A DNA stretch of 64,000 nt, taken from Jiangella gansuensis DSM 44835. Lineage in GTDB: Bacteria > Actinomycetota > Actinomycetes > Jiangellales > Jiangellaceae. Made by a program: the position numbers and the translations under genes. Position 1 is the stretch's first letter, and every line of letters starts with the position of its first letter. The notes beneath the pieces are model-generated. The model searched no databases, was not told the origin of the DNA, and saw only the letters and a list, made by a program, of their open reading frames with translations. Positions 9,512 through 18,317 of the stretch are shown here, piece after piece. Location of the stretch: positions 1,155,090-1,219,089 of the forward strand of contig NZ_KI911782.1 in the NCBI RefSeq assembly GCF_000515395.1, in the 5' to 3' direction.

Positions 9512-10461
9512 GTGCGGATCCTTGGGTTGAGAACCATCGAGAGCAGATCGGTGAGCAGATTGGCCAGCACGACGGTCACGGCCAGCACCACGAAAGCCCC
9601 CTGCAGCACGGGGAAGTCCAACTGTTGCACCGACTCGAAGATCAGCCGGCCCACGCCCGGGTAGGCGAAGACGGTCTCGGTCAGCACCGCGCCGCCGATG
9701 AGCGTCCCGAGCTGAAGACCCATCAGCATCAGCGCCGGCAGGACTGCGTTGCGCAGCGCATGCCGCCACACGACCCGCCGCGGGGTGAGCCCGCGCGAGC
9801 GGGCACTGGTGATGTAGTCCTCACCGAGCACCTCGGCCATGTTGGTACGCAGCGTGAGGGCATACGGGCCGAGCTGCACCAGCACCAGCGAGAACAGCGG
9901 CAATGCCAGGTGGTGCAGGAGGGAGGCGTACGCCGCGAGCCCCCGGGTGTCCGGGTCGATGGCCTGCCCGATCGGGAACCAGCCCAGGTTCGAGCCGAAG
10001 ACGACCAGGAGCAGGATCGCGACGCTCGGAATGAACAGCGCGTTCGACGTGATCCCGAAGAACTGCACGCTCCGGTCCACCGCGCCGCCCCGCCCGACGG
10101 CGGCGTAGACGCCGAGCGGGATGCCGATCAGCAGCGTCAGGACGAACGCCGAACCGGCGAGCAGCAGCGTCCACGGCAGCCGCGACAGCAGCAGGTCGGT
10201 GACCGGGACGAGCTGGCGGAACGAGACCCCGAGGTTGCCCTGGACGAGCTGGCCCAGGTACAGGCCGTACTGCTGGAGAAGGGGCTTGTCGAGGCCGTAC
10301 TGGCTCCGGAGCGCCTCCTGCATCTCCGGGGTCATGTCGCCCTCCACGACCAGGAGGGTGGGATCCGCCGGCAGGAGCCGCAGCAGGAAGAACGTCACCG
10401 TCACGGCGATCCAGATCGTCAGAATCGCGCGCAGCAGTCGACTTGCGGCGTACCTCAACAC
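9508..10461 (-). CDS. Peptide ABC transporter permease (OppB/DppB type)
   Basis: Partner channel subunit, 317 aa with about six membrane segments. It opens with MLRYAASRLLRAILTIWIAV, the classic OppB first helix. It contains the conserved YGLDKPLLQQYGLYL periplasmic stretch and the EAA loop DYITSARSRGL ahead of the last helices. It lies 70 bp after the binding-protein gene and overlaps the OppC gene by 4 bp. Confidence 0.93.
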   Translation of the reverse strand: MLRYAASRLLRAILTIWIAVTVTFFLLRLLPADPTLLVVEGDMTPEMQEALRSQYGLDKPLLQQYGLYLGQLVQGNLGVSFRQLVPVTDLLLSRLPWTLLLAGSAFVLTLLIGIPLGVYAAVGRGGAVDRSVQFFGITSNALFIPSVAILLLVVFGSNLGWFPIGQAIDPDTRGLAAYASLLHHLALPLFSLVLVQLGPYALTLRTNMAEVLGEDYITSARSRGLTPRRVVWRHALRNAVLPALMLMGLQLGTLIGGAVLTETVFAYPGVGRLIFESVQQLDFPVLQGAFVVLAVTVVLANLLTDLLSMVLNPRIRT

Positions 10462-10531
10462 GGTGTGCTACCCACCCTCCCGGTGTGTCGTGGACATGAC
10501 GTGAGCGCCCGGCGGGCCTCGTTCAGCGGTC

Positions 10532-12175
10532 TCAGTCGACTGTCGTGACCTGGGACAACGAGTAGCCGGTCACCATGCCGAGCAGGTCGGACGGCGACGG
10601 GTCGAAGCCGGTGAACCGGTCGCCGCGGTACGCGAAGCGGAAGTCCTCCACGTACAGCGGGGTGAGCAGCGCCTGGTCGTGCACGTACGCGTCGATGTTC
10701 TTGATCTTCTCGACGAAGGCGTCGTGGTCGTCCGTCGTCGCGGCGTCGTTCACCAGGGCGTCCAGCTCGGGGTCCTGCACGAGGTTGTAGTTGATGCCGC
10801 CCGGGTTGCTCGACAGGTAGGTGCTGCGCAGCTGGTCCATGGGGTTGTCGAAGACGCCCCACTGCGACAGATCGATGTCGTAGTCGCCGCTGCGGGTCCG
10901 GCTGAGGAACGTGTTCCGCTCGATGCAGGCCAGGTCGAGCTGGATGCCGGCCTCGGCCGCGTCGTCACGCACGACCTCCGCGACGCGGGTGAGGTTCGCG
11001 TTGGACTGGTCGCACACCACCTCGAACGTGAGGTCGTCGAACGTGCCGTCGCCGTCGGCGTCGGTGTAGCCGGCTTCCTCGAGCAGGGTCCTCGCGGCGG
11101 CCGGGTCGAACGGGTACGGCTCGAGCTCGGTGTTGTCGTACTCGGCGAAGATCGGCGAGATCGGACCGGTCATCTGCTGGCCGTCGCCCTGCAGGATCGT
11201 CGCGATGATCGACTCGGTGTCGACCACCATCGAGAGCGCCTGCCGGACCGCCTGGTCCGCGAGCACCGGGTGCTGCACGTTGTACGTGAGGTGCGCGAAC
11301 CCGAGCGACTCCACCGACTCGATGGCGATGTTCTCGTCACTCTCGATCGAGGCCACCGCGGAGATCGGCACCGGAGTGCCCATCAGGTCGATGTCGCCGT
11401 TGCGCAGCGCCAGGATCATCGTGTTGATGTCCGGGTAGACGACGTACTCGACCGTCTCGACCGCGGCGCCGCCCTCGGGGGCATAGGGGTAGTTCTCGTT
11501 GGCCTTCAGGGTGTAGCGCTGACCGGGAGTCACCGAGTCCAGGATGTATGCGCCGGCACCGACCCAGTCGGAGTCGTTCGCGAACTGCGACAGGTCGCCG
11601 GCCTCGCTGAAGATGTGCTCGGGCACGATGCGCATCCAGAACCCGACGCCCTCGGCGAAGGGCGCGTACGGCTCGGTGAGGTGGAACGCGACCGTCTGCT
11701 CGTCACGGACCTCGATGCTCTCGACCCAGGTCAGCTTCGCCGCTACGTTGCCCAGCTGGTAGTCCATGATCGCCTGGGCCGTGAACGCGACGTCGTTGGC
11801 CGTCACCGGAGTGCCGTCGGTCCACTCGAAGTCGTCGCGCAGGTGGAAGACCACGGTGCTGCCGCCGTCCTCCGTCGTGTACTCCTCGGCGAGCTCCGGC
11901 ACCTTCTGTGCGTCCCGGTCGATGCGCAGGAGCGCCGGGTAGGTCGCGTTCAGGATCCAGCTGTCCGTCTTGGACAGCGACTGCAGCGGGTTGTAGTTCT
12001 CGACGTCCGTCGTGGTGCCGATGCGCAGCGTCGCCGGGGCCGACTGCTCGCCCGAGCCGCTGCCGGCCTCACTCGTGTCGCCGCCTTCGTTGAGCGAGCA
12101 TCCCGTGACCGCGACCATGGCCGCGACCACCAGCGCCGCGCTCGTCGCGCGGACGCGTGTGATCTTCCCGTTCAC
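10532..12175 (-). CDS. ABC transporter substrate-binding lipoprotein (SBP_bac_5, peptide type)
   Basis: Extracytoplasmic receptor of the importer, 547 aa. The signal peptide ends in the lipobox AVTGC with Cys26 as the lipidation site, followed by a Ser/Gly/Glu-rich linker. The family sequence VVFHLRDDFEWTDGTPVTA is clear, and PFDPAAARTLLEEAGY is the usual late motif. The GTG start at 12175 overlaps the stop of the upstream M19 gene (GTGA). Cluster 5 receptors bind di- and oligopeptides but also some opines and glycosides, so the ligand is inferred from the peptidases next to it. Confidence 0.93.
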   Translation of the reverse strand: MNGKITRVRATSAALVVAAMVAVTGCSLNEGGDTSEAGSGSGEQSAPATLRIGTTTDVENYNPLQSLSKTDSWILNATYPALLRIDRDAQKVPELAEEYTTEDGGSTVVFHLRDDFEWTDGTPVTANDVAFTAQAIMDYQLGNVAAKLTWVESIEVRDEQTVAFHLTEPYAPFAEGVGFWMRIVPEHIFSEAGDLSQFANDSDWVGAGAYILDSVTPGQRYTLKANENYPYAPEGGAAVETVEYVVYPDINTMILALRNGDIDLMGTPVPISAVASIESDENIAIESVESLGFAHLTYNVQHPVLADQAVRQALSMVVDTESIIATILQGDGQQMTGPISPIFAEYDNTELEPYPFDPAAARTLLEEAGYTDADGDGTFDDLTFEVVCDQSNANLTRVAEVVRDDAAEAGIQLDLACIERNTFLSRTRSGDYDIDLSQWGVFDNPMDQLRSTYLSSNPGGINYNLVQDPELDALVNDAATTDDHDAFVEKIKNIDAYVHDQALLTPLYVEDFRFAYRGDRFTGFDPSPSDLLGMVTGYSLSQVTTVD

Positions 12176-13374
12176 CAGACCTCCTTGAGTACGCGCAGGA
12201 TGTTGAGACCGATCACCTTGCTGATGTCCTCGTCGGACCAGCCGTGCTTGACCAGCCAGCCGACGATGTTGGTGAAGTTCTCCGCCGGGTTCTCCACCCC
12301 GGCGACGTACGGGACCCGCGGATGGTCCACGTGCCCGTGCGCGCTGGCGATGGTGAGATGACCGGTGAAGGAGTCGTGCAGCCCGACGTGATCGCCGAAG
12401 TTGGTGTCCGGGCCGAACGCGACGTGGTCGATGCCGACCAGGTCGACGCAGTACTGGAAGTGGTCCATGACCGACTCCAGCGAGTGTTCGGGGTGTTCGG
12501 CCGAGAGCGTGGTGTGCGGTGCTGCCTCGATGCCGATGACCCCGCCGCGCTCGGCGCAGGCGACGATGACGTCGTCGGGCTTCATGCGGTTGGTGGGCCA
12601 GACCGCCCGGGCGCCGGCGTGGGTGATGAACACCGGGACGGCGGAGCGCTCGATGACGTCACGGCTGGTGCGGTCGGACGAGTGCGAGATGTCGATCGCG
12701 ATGCCGAGGGCGTTCATCCGCTCGACGGCGCGGCCGCCGAACATGGTGAGCCCACCGTCCTGCGGCTCGGCGAGACCGGCGCCGAGCTGGTTGGCCATGG
12801 AGTACGCGATGCCCATCTGCCGCACACCGAGGCCGTAGAGGATGTCGAGCCGGTCGAGCTCGTTCTCGATCATCGTGGCGGCTTCGAGCCCCGCGACCAG
12901 CGCGATCCGGCCCTCCTCCTTGGCCTTCTCGAGGTCGGCGACGGTGCGCGCGAGCACGACGTGGTCCTGCTGCGCGACATCCGCGAAACGCAGGCCAAGG
13001 TCGAAGATGACGTCGTTCCACTTCCAGCCGTGTTCGGACGTCACACAGTTGGTGCCGTTCATGAAGTTGTCGAAGAACGCGGTCATCCCCGACCGCGCGA
13101 TGCCCTCGAACCCGAACGCGTTGCGCCCGGTGCCGTTGTACTCCTTCAGCAGGGACGGGTCCGTGGTGAGGATCTTCGGGTGCTCGTGCAGGGAGATCAC
13201 GTGCTCGCGGCCCAGGATGTCGGTCACTCGCCGTGTCTGCTCCTCGTCCAGCCCGAGGTCGTACGCGGGCACGCGGCCGATCTCGGGGGCGAGGTCGAAG
13301 ACGCGGAAGTCGGTGTGCGGTTCGAGGTAGTCGAAACTGCGGTAGCCCCGGTAGCGCACGCCTGGTCTCTGCAT
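12172..13374 (-). CDS. Peptidase M19 (renal/membrane dipeptidase family), copy B
   Basis: First gene of the peptide operon; 400 aa, paralogous over its whole length to the protein at 3295-4515. Ligand motifs: SLHEH (His-x-His instead of His-x-Asp), AGLEAATMIENEL, AIDISHSSDRT, FITHAGARAVWP and FGPDTNFGD. The ATG at 13374 has GGGAGAA just upstream; an in-frame extension to 13527 runs through the operator region and is unlikely. No signal peptide is visible. Two such dipeptidases at opposite ends of one operon suggest different dipeptide or stereochemical preferences, but that is inference. Confidence 0.9.
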   Translation of the reverse strand: MQRPGVRYRGYRSFDYLEPHTDFRVFDLAPEIGRVPAYDLGLDEEQTRRVTDILGREHVISLHEHPKILTTDPSLLKEYNGTGRNAFGFEGIARSGMTAFFDNFMNGTNCVTSEHGWKWNDVIFDLGLRFADVAQQDHVVLARTVADLEKAKEEGRIALVAGLEAATMIENELDRLDILYGLGVRQMGIAYSMANQLGAGLAEPQDGGLTMFGGRAVERMNALGIAIDISHSSDRTSRDVIERSAVPVFITHAGARAVWPTNRMKPDDVIVACAERGGVIGIEAAPHTTLSAEHPEHSLESVMDHFQYCVDLVGIDHVAFGPDTNFGDHVGLHDSFTGHLTIASAHGHVDHPRVPYVAGVENPAENFTNIVGWLVKHGWSDEDISKVIGLNILRVLKEVW

Positions 13375-13389
13375 CGGCTTCTCCCAAGT

Positions 13390-13436
13390 GGTCCAACCTC
13401 TTTCGAGGGCACACCATAACCAGAGGTTGGACCTCT
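13390..13436 (-). promoter_or_regulatory. Paired operator-like sites upstream of the peptide operon
   Basis: Two copies of the same site face each other. GGTCCAACCTCT at 13390-13401 is the exact inverse of AGAGGTTGGACC at 13422-13433. The right copy is itself a perfect palindrome, AGAGGT-TGG-ACCTCT (13422-13436); the left copy matches it in 14 of 15 positions when read on the minus strand. A possible -10 (TATGGT, minus strand, 13413-13418) lies between them. The layout is what a dimeric GntR-type repressor would use, and the operon ends with such a gene. Confidence 0.65.
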
Positions 13437-13730
13437 TGAGTTGCTGATTCCTTGATCGAGAATTCGTCGACAGATCATTCGCGGCGCACTGGGGGAGTCT
13501 TTTGGGCCTGCTGAGCAGGACGGACACGCTCCGCGCCCGCCGTCCACGACCTGATCAACGGGAAGCGCGACGTCGCCGGATCGTTACGAGAAGGAAACGT
13601 GCGTTCACGAATAAGGGCACTTTTCGGTCCGCCACGATGGCCGACGGCACCGCAAGCGATCAGCCAGGCCGATCATCGGCATGACGGCTGAGAGCTCGGG
13701 CCGGTACCCGCGGGCGGCCGGCGCTAGGGT
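13437..13730. other. Intergenic stretch with no gene seen
   Basis: Between the operator pair of the peptide operon and the repeat element at 13731. Short reading frames here have no ribosome-binding site or recognisable product. It may hold the -35 region of the peptide operon promoter at its left edge. Confidence 0.5.
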
Positions 13731-13897
13731 GTGTCACCTGATCGTCGTTGTGTCACCTGATCGCCTCGGTGTGGACGATCAGGTGTCCCGGACGCCGACC
13801 ATCGGCGCGCGTGGCCCACCTGATCATCGCCAACATGTGGATCCGAAACGATCAGGTGACCTCGACGCGCCGTTCAGCGCCGGAAGGTCGCCTGATC
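13731..13897. repeat. CACCTGATC-motif element, copy 1
   Basis: About 167 bp holding six copies of a core (G)TCACCTGATCG in the order forward, forward, reverse, forward, reverse, forward (starts near 13731, 13750, 13776, 13816, 13849, 13887). The stretch between motifs is also related to the second copy at 27763-27928, so the whole element is a dispersed repeat and not a chance run of motifs. It has no coding potential. Function unknown. Confidence 0.75.
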
Positions 13898-14090
13898 GCC
13901 AGGCCGCGGCCGGAATGCGCGTAGTGGCCGATGACTTTCTGGTTGCTTGCCAGTGAGGCGCGAAGAGTACCCGCCTGCGGTGGCGTCGGTCGCCGGAGCT
14001 GGGCGCCGGGCCGAACCGGCTGGCCGCGGGTGACGATTCGCGCTGACGCGCCAGGTCAGGCCGCTCGGTCAGCCTGCGCGGACATGAAAG

Positions 14091-14131
14091 GGCCGCCCTA
14101 CCAATTTGGGGGGCAAAACGGCAGGGCGGCC
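14091..14131 (-). terminator. Hairpin downstream of the MocR gene
   Basis: GGCCGCCCT (14091-14099) pairs with AGGGCGGCC (14123-14131) around a 23-nt loop, 60 bases past the stop of the minus-strand MocR gene. The loop holds a G-run and an A-run rather than a terminal T tract. The flanking bases 13898-14090 show no gene. Confidence 0.5.
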
Positions 14132-14190
14132 ACGTGAATCCACTGTAACTCACCGTGACGGTGTTGCGCATCCTTAAGTGGTGAGATGCT

Positions 14191-15603
14191 TCACATCGCG
14201 CGCAGCTGGCCCATCGCGGCGGCCAGCAACTCCACGCCGTCGCGCACGGCGCGTTCGCTCAACGCCGAGTACCCGAAGATCAGCCCGCCGGGTCCGGGCC
14301 CGCCCAGCCGGTACGGGCCGACACCGTGAACGCGGACGCCGCGGCGCCCGGCCGCCGCCACGACATCGTCCTCGTCGAGTCCCGGCGGCAGCCACGCCAC
14401 CAGGTGCAGGCCCGCGGAGACGCCGGCGGGTTCGAGGTCGGGGAGCAGGGCACCGAGCGCGGCCAGCAGGGCGTCGCGTCGGCGCCGGTACGCCGGTCGC
14501 ATCCGCCGCAGGTGCCGGTCGAACTCCCCGTGCGCGACGAAGTCGGCGAAGGCCAGCTGGTCCAGGACCGGCGAACCGCGGTCGACGGCCAGTTTGGCGG
14601 CCGCCACTTCGTCGACGAGGCCCCGCGGCAGCACCAGCCACCCCAGCCGCAGCCCGGGCGCCAGGGTCTTGCTGGCCGAGCCCGCGTAGGCCACGCGGTC
14701 GGGCGCCAGGCCCTGCATCGCGCCGATCGGAGCGCGGTCGTAGCGGTACTCCGCGTCGTAGTCGTCCTCGACGACCAGGGCGTCGTTGCGTTCGGCCCAT
14801 CTCAGTACCGCGGCCCGGCGCTCGGCGGGCAGCACCGCGCCGGTGGGCCACTGGTGCGACGGGGTCAGCACGACGGCGTCCGCGGGCGTCGCGTCCAGCA
14901 GGTCGGTGCGGATGCCGTCGGCGTCGACCGGCACCCCGACGACCTCCAGCCCGGCTGCCGCCGCGAGCGGGCGGACGTCGTCGTCGGCGGACGGGTCCTC
15001 GACGACGAGCCGCCGGGCGCCACGTGCGGCGAGCACCTGCACGAGCAGCGCGACACCCTGCGCGTATCCGGTGCAGACGACGACGGTGCCGGGCGTGGCC
15101 GCGGTGCCCCGAACCCGGTTGAGGTAGTCGGTCAGGGCGTCGTGCAGCTCGGGCACTCCGCGGCCGCTGAGGTAGCCGAACCGTTCGTTGGGTGCCGCGG
15201 CGAAGGCGCGGCGGATCGAGCGCATCCAGGCGGTGCGGGGGAAGTTCGACACGTCGTAGCGGCCGTAGCCGAAGTCGACGCGTGGGGCCGGTGGCGGCGC
15301 CGCCGCCGCGGTGGTCCGCTGACCGACCGGCCCGATGGCCACCTCGGTGTAGCCGCCGGGCCGGCTGGTGAGGTACCCCTCCGCGACGAGCTGCTGGTAC
15401 GCCTCGACGACGACGCCACGTGAGACGCCGAGATCGGCGGCCAGCGTCCGGGTCGGCGGCAGGCTGGTGCCCAGCCGCAGCCGCCCGGAGCGGACGCCGT
15501 CGCGCACCGCGGCCGCGAGCTGGCGGTGGAGGGGCACGGCAGTGGCCCGGTCGAGCTGCACGAGCAGCCCGCCGGGTGGCGAATTGGTCCGGCTTCCCGC
15601 CAC
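14191..15603 (-). CDS. MocR/PdxR-type regulator (GntR helix-turn-helix fused to aminotransferase fold)
   Basis: 470-aa regulator: N-terminal GntR winged helix (about 15-85, with SLPPTRTLAADLGVSRGVV) and a fold-type I aminotransferase domain (about 110-470). The PLP-binding Lys is K312 in GSASKTLAPG, and DDYDAEYRYD carries the PLP-contacting Asp region. Such proteins sense PLP or an amino compound. It is divergent from the FAD oxidoreductase gene with only 47 bp between the two starts, so the most likely target is that shared promoter. Confidence 0.92.
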   Translation of the reverse strand: MAGSRTNSPPGGLLVQLDRATAVPLHRQLAAAVRDGVRSGRLRLGTSLPPTRTLAADLGVSRGVVVEAYQQLVAEGYLTSRPGGYTEVAIGPVGQRTTAAAAPPPAPRVDFGYGRYDVSNFPRTAWMRSIRRAFAAAPNERFGYLSGRGVPELHDALTDYLNRVRGTAATPGTVVVCTGYAQGVALLVQVLAARGARRLVVEDPSADDDVRPLAAAAGLEVVGVPVDADGIRTDLLDATPADAVVLTPSHQWPTGAVLPAERRAAVLRWAERNDALVVEDDYDAEYRYDRAPIGAMQGLAPDRVAYAGSASKTLAPGLRLGWLVLPRGLVDEVAAAKLAVDRGSPVLDQLAFADFVAHGEFDRHLRRMRPAYRRRRDALLAALGALLPDLEPAGVSAGLHLVAWLPPGLDEDDVVAAAGRRGVRVHGVGPYRLGGPGPGGLIFGYSALSERAVRDGVELLAAAMGQLRAM

Positions 15604-15650
15604 GGCATTGGACCTTATCGCGAGTACCGGTCGCTGCCAGGCTCGAAGCC

Positions 15651-16970
15651 ATGACGACGTACACCCGGATCCGAGAGCAGCTCGACGGCCAGTTGGTCCT
15701 GCCGGGCGACGAACACTACGACCGTGCCCGCACGGTCTGGAACGCGATGGTCGATCGCCGGCCGCGGATGATCGTGCGCTGCGCGAGCGTCGGCGACGTC
15801 GTGGCGGCGGTGCGCACGGCCCGCGAGCTGGGCCTGGAGATCGGGGTCCGGTGCGGCGGGCACGGTGTGTTGGGGCTGGCGGTGCCCGCGGACGGCGTGA
15901 TGATCGACCTGACCCCGATGAACGGCGTGCGGGTCGACGCGGAGCGGCGGCGGGCCGTCGTCCAGGGCGGTGCGCTGCTGGGCGCGCTCGACGCCGCGGC
16001 GCAGCGGCACGGCCTGGCCACCACCGCCGGCAACGTGTCGCACACCGGGGTGGGTGGGCTCACCCTCGGCGGCGGCATGGGCTGGCTGGCCCGTCAGTAC
16101 GGCCTGACGTGCGACAACGTCGTCTCGTACGAGGTGGTGACGGCTGCCGGTGACGTCGTGCGCGCCAGCCGCAGCGAGAACCCCGACCTGTTCTGGGGAC
16201 TGCGCGGCGGCGGCGGCAACTTCGGCATCGTCACGTCGTTCGAGTTCCAGCTGCACCCGGTGGGCACCCGCGCGTTCGTCGCGGAACTGTCGTATCCGCT
16301 GGAGCGGGCCGCCGCCGTGCTGCGCGGCTGGCGCGACCTCAGTACGCAGGCGCCGCGGGCGGCGACGTTCGCCGTGTCACTGGGCGGCGGGCTCGCCACC
16401 GTCGGCTTAGTCTGGGTCGGCCGGCCCGACGGTGCGTCGTCGCTGGTGCCGGAGCTGCGGGCGCTGGGCGCTCCGGTGACGGAGAACGTCGGTGAACTGT
16501 CCTACGTGGACCTGCAGCGGCGCGAGGACAGCCCGGAGGGGTACTCGATGCGCCGGTACTGGAAGGGCCACTACCTGCACGGCCTGCCCGACGCCGCCGT
16601 CGACGCGCTGGTCGAGCACGCCGCGAACGGGGTGGGCGTCAGTCTGCAGGCCTACGGGGGCACGATCGCCGACGTCCCCGACGAGGACTCCGCGTTCAGC
16701 CAGCGCGACGCCGCGTTCGAGTACGTGGCGGCCGCGAAGTGGGCCGACCCGGCCGAGGACACCGAGCGGATGGCGTTGGCCCGCCGGTCGGCCGCGGCCA
16801 TGGAACCGTTCGCCAGCGGCGCGTACGTCAACGCGCTCAGCGACGAAGGCAGCGCGGGGGTGCGGCGGGCGTACCGGCCGGCCAAGCTGGCACGGCTGCG
16901 CACCCTGAAGGCGGCCTACGACCCCGAGAACGTGTTCCACCTCAACCAGAACATCACCCCCGCGACCTGA
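15651..16970 (+). CDS. FAD-linked oxidoreductase of the berberine-bridge (BBE-like) family
   Basis: Oxidises a small molecule with O2 using covalently bound FAD. The 439-aa protein has the PP-loop and FAD domain with RCGGHGV, where His71 is the expected 8-alpha attachment point. The Cys of bicovalent members is not seen in the GNVSHTGVGG region, so a single covalent link is expected. The C-terminal BBE motif NVFHLNQNI is present. The ATG at 15651 is used; the longer in-frame reading overlaps the MocR gene. Leu253 is encoded by a rare TTA codon (16407-16409). Substrate unknown. Confidence 0.9.
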   Translation: MTTYTRIREQLDGQLVLPGDEHYDRARTVWNAMVDRRPRMIVRCASVGDVVAAVRTARELGLEIGVRCGGHGVLGLAVPADGVMIDLTPMNGVRVDAERRRAVVQGGALLGALDAAAQRHGLATTAGNVSHTGVGGLTLGGGMGWLARQYGLTCDNVVSYEVVTAAGDVVRASRSENPDLFWGLRGGGGNFGIVTSFEFQLHPVGTRAFVAELSYPLERAAAVLRGWRDLSTQAPRAATFAVSLGGGLATVGLVWVGRPDGASSLVPELRALGAPVTENVGELSYVDLQRREDSPEGYSMRRYWKGHYLHGLPDAAVDALVEHAANGVGVSLQAYGGTIADVPDEDSAFSQRDAAFEYVAAAKWADPAEDTERMALARRSAAAMEPFASGAYVNALSDEGSAGVRRAYRPAKLARLRTLKAAYDPENVFHLNQNITPAT

Positions 16971-16992
16971 CCCGGCCGGCGCCCGACGCGAT

Positions 16993-17058
16993 CCCACTTC
17001 TGGAGAGTTGCGCACCCTACGAGGAGAGTTTTGGCGTGGATAAGTCTCCAGAAGTGGG
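16993..17058. repeat. Short palindromic intergenic element with perfect 14-bp arms
   Basis: CCCACTTCTGGAGA (16993-17006) and its exact inverse (17045-17058) enclose 38 bases between two convergent genes. It can form a strong hairpin on either strand and may act as a bidirectional terminator. The arm style, together with the element at 38337-38410, resembles REP-like repeats. Confidence 0.6.
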
Positions 17059-17061
17059 GTC

Positions 17062-17820
17062 TCAAGGGGAGGAGGGGCGGTGGCCGAGGAAGATGTCGCG
17101 CGGGGTGTGCGCGCCGTCGGCGACCTGCTCGCTGAGCGCCATCGGTTCGAAACCGGCATCGGTGAGCCGGCGGAACCACACGTCGCGGCTGAACAGGCCG
17201 GTGTCGTGGGTTTCGTGGACGCACTCGGTCCTGCCGTCGGCCGAGCGTAGGAGCAGCACGTACTCGGTTCGCACCCAGGTGTCGGCGGGGTCCGGGTCCC
17301 AGGTCCAGCCGAGGAACCGGGCACCGCGGCCGTCGGTGTCGTCCTCGCCGCCGTGCTCGGTGCTCTCCTGGAACGTCTCGGCGGTGTGGTCGGGGACGAA
17401 GACGGCGACGCCGCCGGGCCGGCAGTGCGCGAACGCGGTGGCGATGGACTGGACGAGATCGTCCTCGGTGACCATGTAGTCGACGGCGTCGTGGACGAAC
17501 ACGGCGTCGAAGTCGCGGCCCAGCCGGACCGTGCGCATGTCGGCCTGGTGGTGCTCGCACTCGGGGTTGAGCCGCCGCGACACGTCGAGCATCTCCGGCG
17601 ACAGGTCGACCAGGGTGAGCGCGAAGTGCTGCTTCAGGTGGACGGCGTTGTGGCCGCCGCCGCTGCCCAGCTCCAGCACCTCCCGTACCGGCCGCTGCGC
17701 GGAGTTCAGCACGCTGGCGGCGAAGGCGGCCTCGTCGGCGTACTCGTCCGGCGGCGAGATCAGTGGCCACCAAGAGGCCAGGTCACCGTAGAAGCGGTAC
17801 GGAGCGGACGGCTCAGGCAT
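17062..17820 (-). CDS. Class I SAM-dependent methyltransferase
   Basis: 252 aa. Motif I VLELGSGGGHNAVHL binds S-adenosylmethionine, the acidic strand 2 reads LTLVDLSPEML, and FDAVFVHDAVDYM is motif II/post-II. The C-terminal half has the strand TEYVLLLRSADG followed by an active-site lid. Substrate class cannot be told. It is convergent with the FAD oxidoreductase and is not obviously in an operon with the small membrane protein upstream (15 bp away). Confidence 0.85.
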   Translation of the reverse strand: MPEPSAPYRFYGDLASWWPLISPPDEYADEAAFAASVLNSAQRPVREVLELGSGGGHNAVHLKQHFALTLVDLSPEMLDVSRRLNPECEHHQADMRTVRLGRDFDAVFVHDAVDYMVTEDDLVQSIATAFAHCRPGGVAVFVPDHTAETFQESTEHGGEDDTDGRGARFLGWTWDPDPADTWVRTEYVLLLRSADGRTECVHETHDTGLFSRDVWFRRLTDAGFEPMALSEQVADGAHTPRDIFLGHRPSSP

Positions 17821-17835
17821 GCCGGAATCGTCGCA

Positions 17836-18138
17836 TCAAGCGGTGTCGCCGGGGGCCGGGGGCCGTTGATGGCGCTGGACCGGCGGCGCCTCCGGCTCGG
17901 TACCCGGAGACCTGGCCTCCAGGAACGCCTCGATCTCCGCGATGCCGGCTTCGGCCTCGCGGGCGACGGCGTCACGGCGCCGTCGGGCGGGTGGTCCGGC
18001 CTTCTGCCAGATCGCGTGGACGCTGGAACCGCCGTAGAAGGCGGCGCCGACGACGGCAAAGCCGCTGACCGTCATCCACATGAGATATCGCAGGCCGTCG
18101 AACATCGCGTGCACGAGGTGTGCCGACCAATAGCTCAC
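17836..18138 (-). CDS. Small single-pass membrane protein, unknown function
   Basis: About 100 aa if started at the GTG at 18138, which follows GGAGG at 8 bases; a longer reading to 18213 lacks such a site. One membrane helix (around YLMWMTVSGFAVVGAAF) is followed by a basic patch PARRRRD, a helical acidic stretch and a Pro-rich tail. No family recognised. It ends 15 bp before the methyltransferase start, so co-transcription is possible. Confidence 0.55.
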   Translation of the reverse strand: MSYWSAHLVHAMFDGLRYLMWMTVSGFAVVGAAFYGGSSVHAIWQKAGPPARRRRDAVAREAEAGIAEIEAFLEARSPGTEPEAPPVQRHQRPPAPGDTA

Positions 18139-18317
18139 GTGGCTCACCTCCGCTCCGTTGCGGCTGCAGGCGACTTGCTGTCCACATACCCACCGTGAAC
18201 AGTTCGTCACCACCGAGAGTACGTCGATTTATATAGCAGGAACACCGCAGCGCGCCAGCGATGGCGCGTCGAGGTCTCCGACCTGGCCGGATCCGGGCAG
18301 ATCCATCCGCGCGGGCG

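Noticed and set aside
13731-13897. CRISPR array
   Set aside because: The repeated units are short (about 12 bp), occur in both orientations and have uneven spacing, and no cas gene is nearby.
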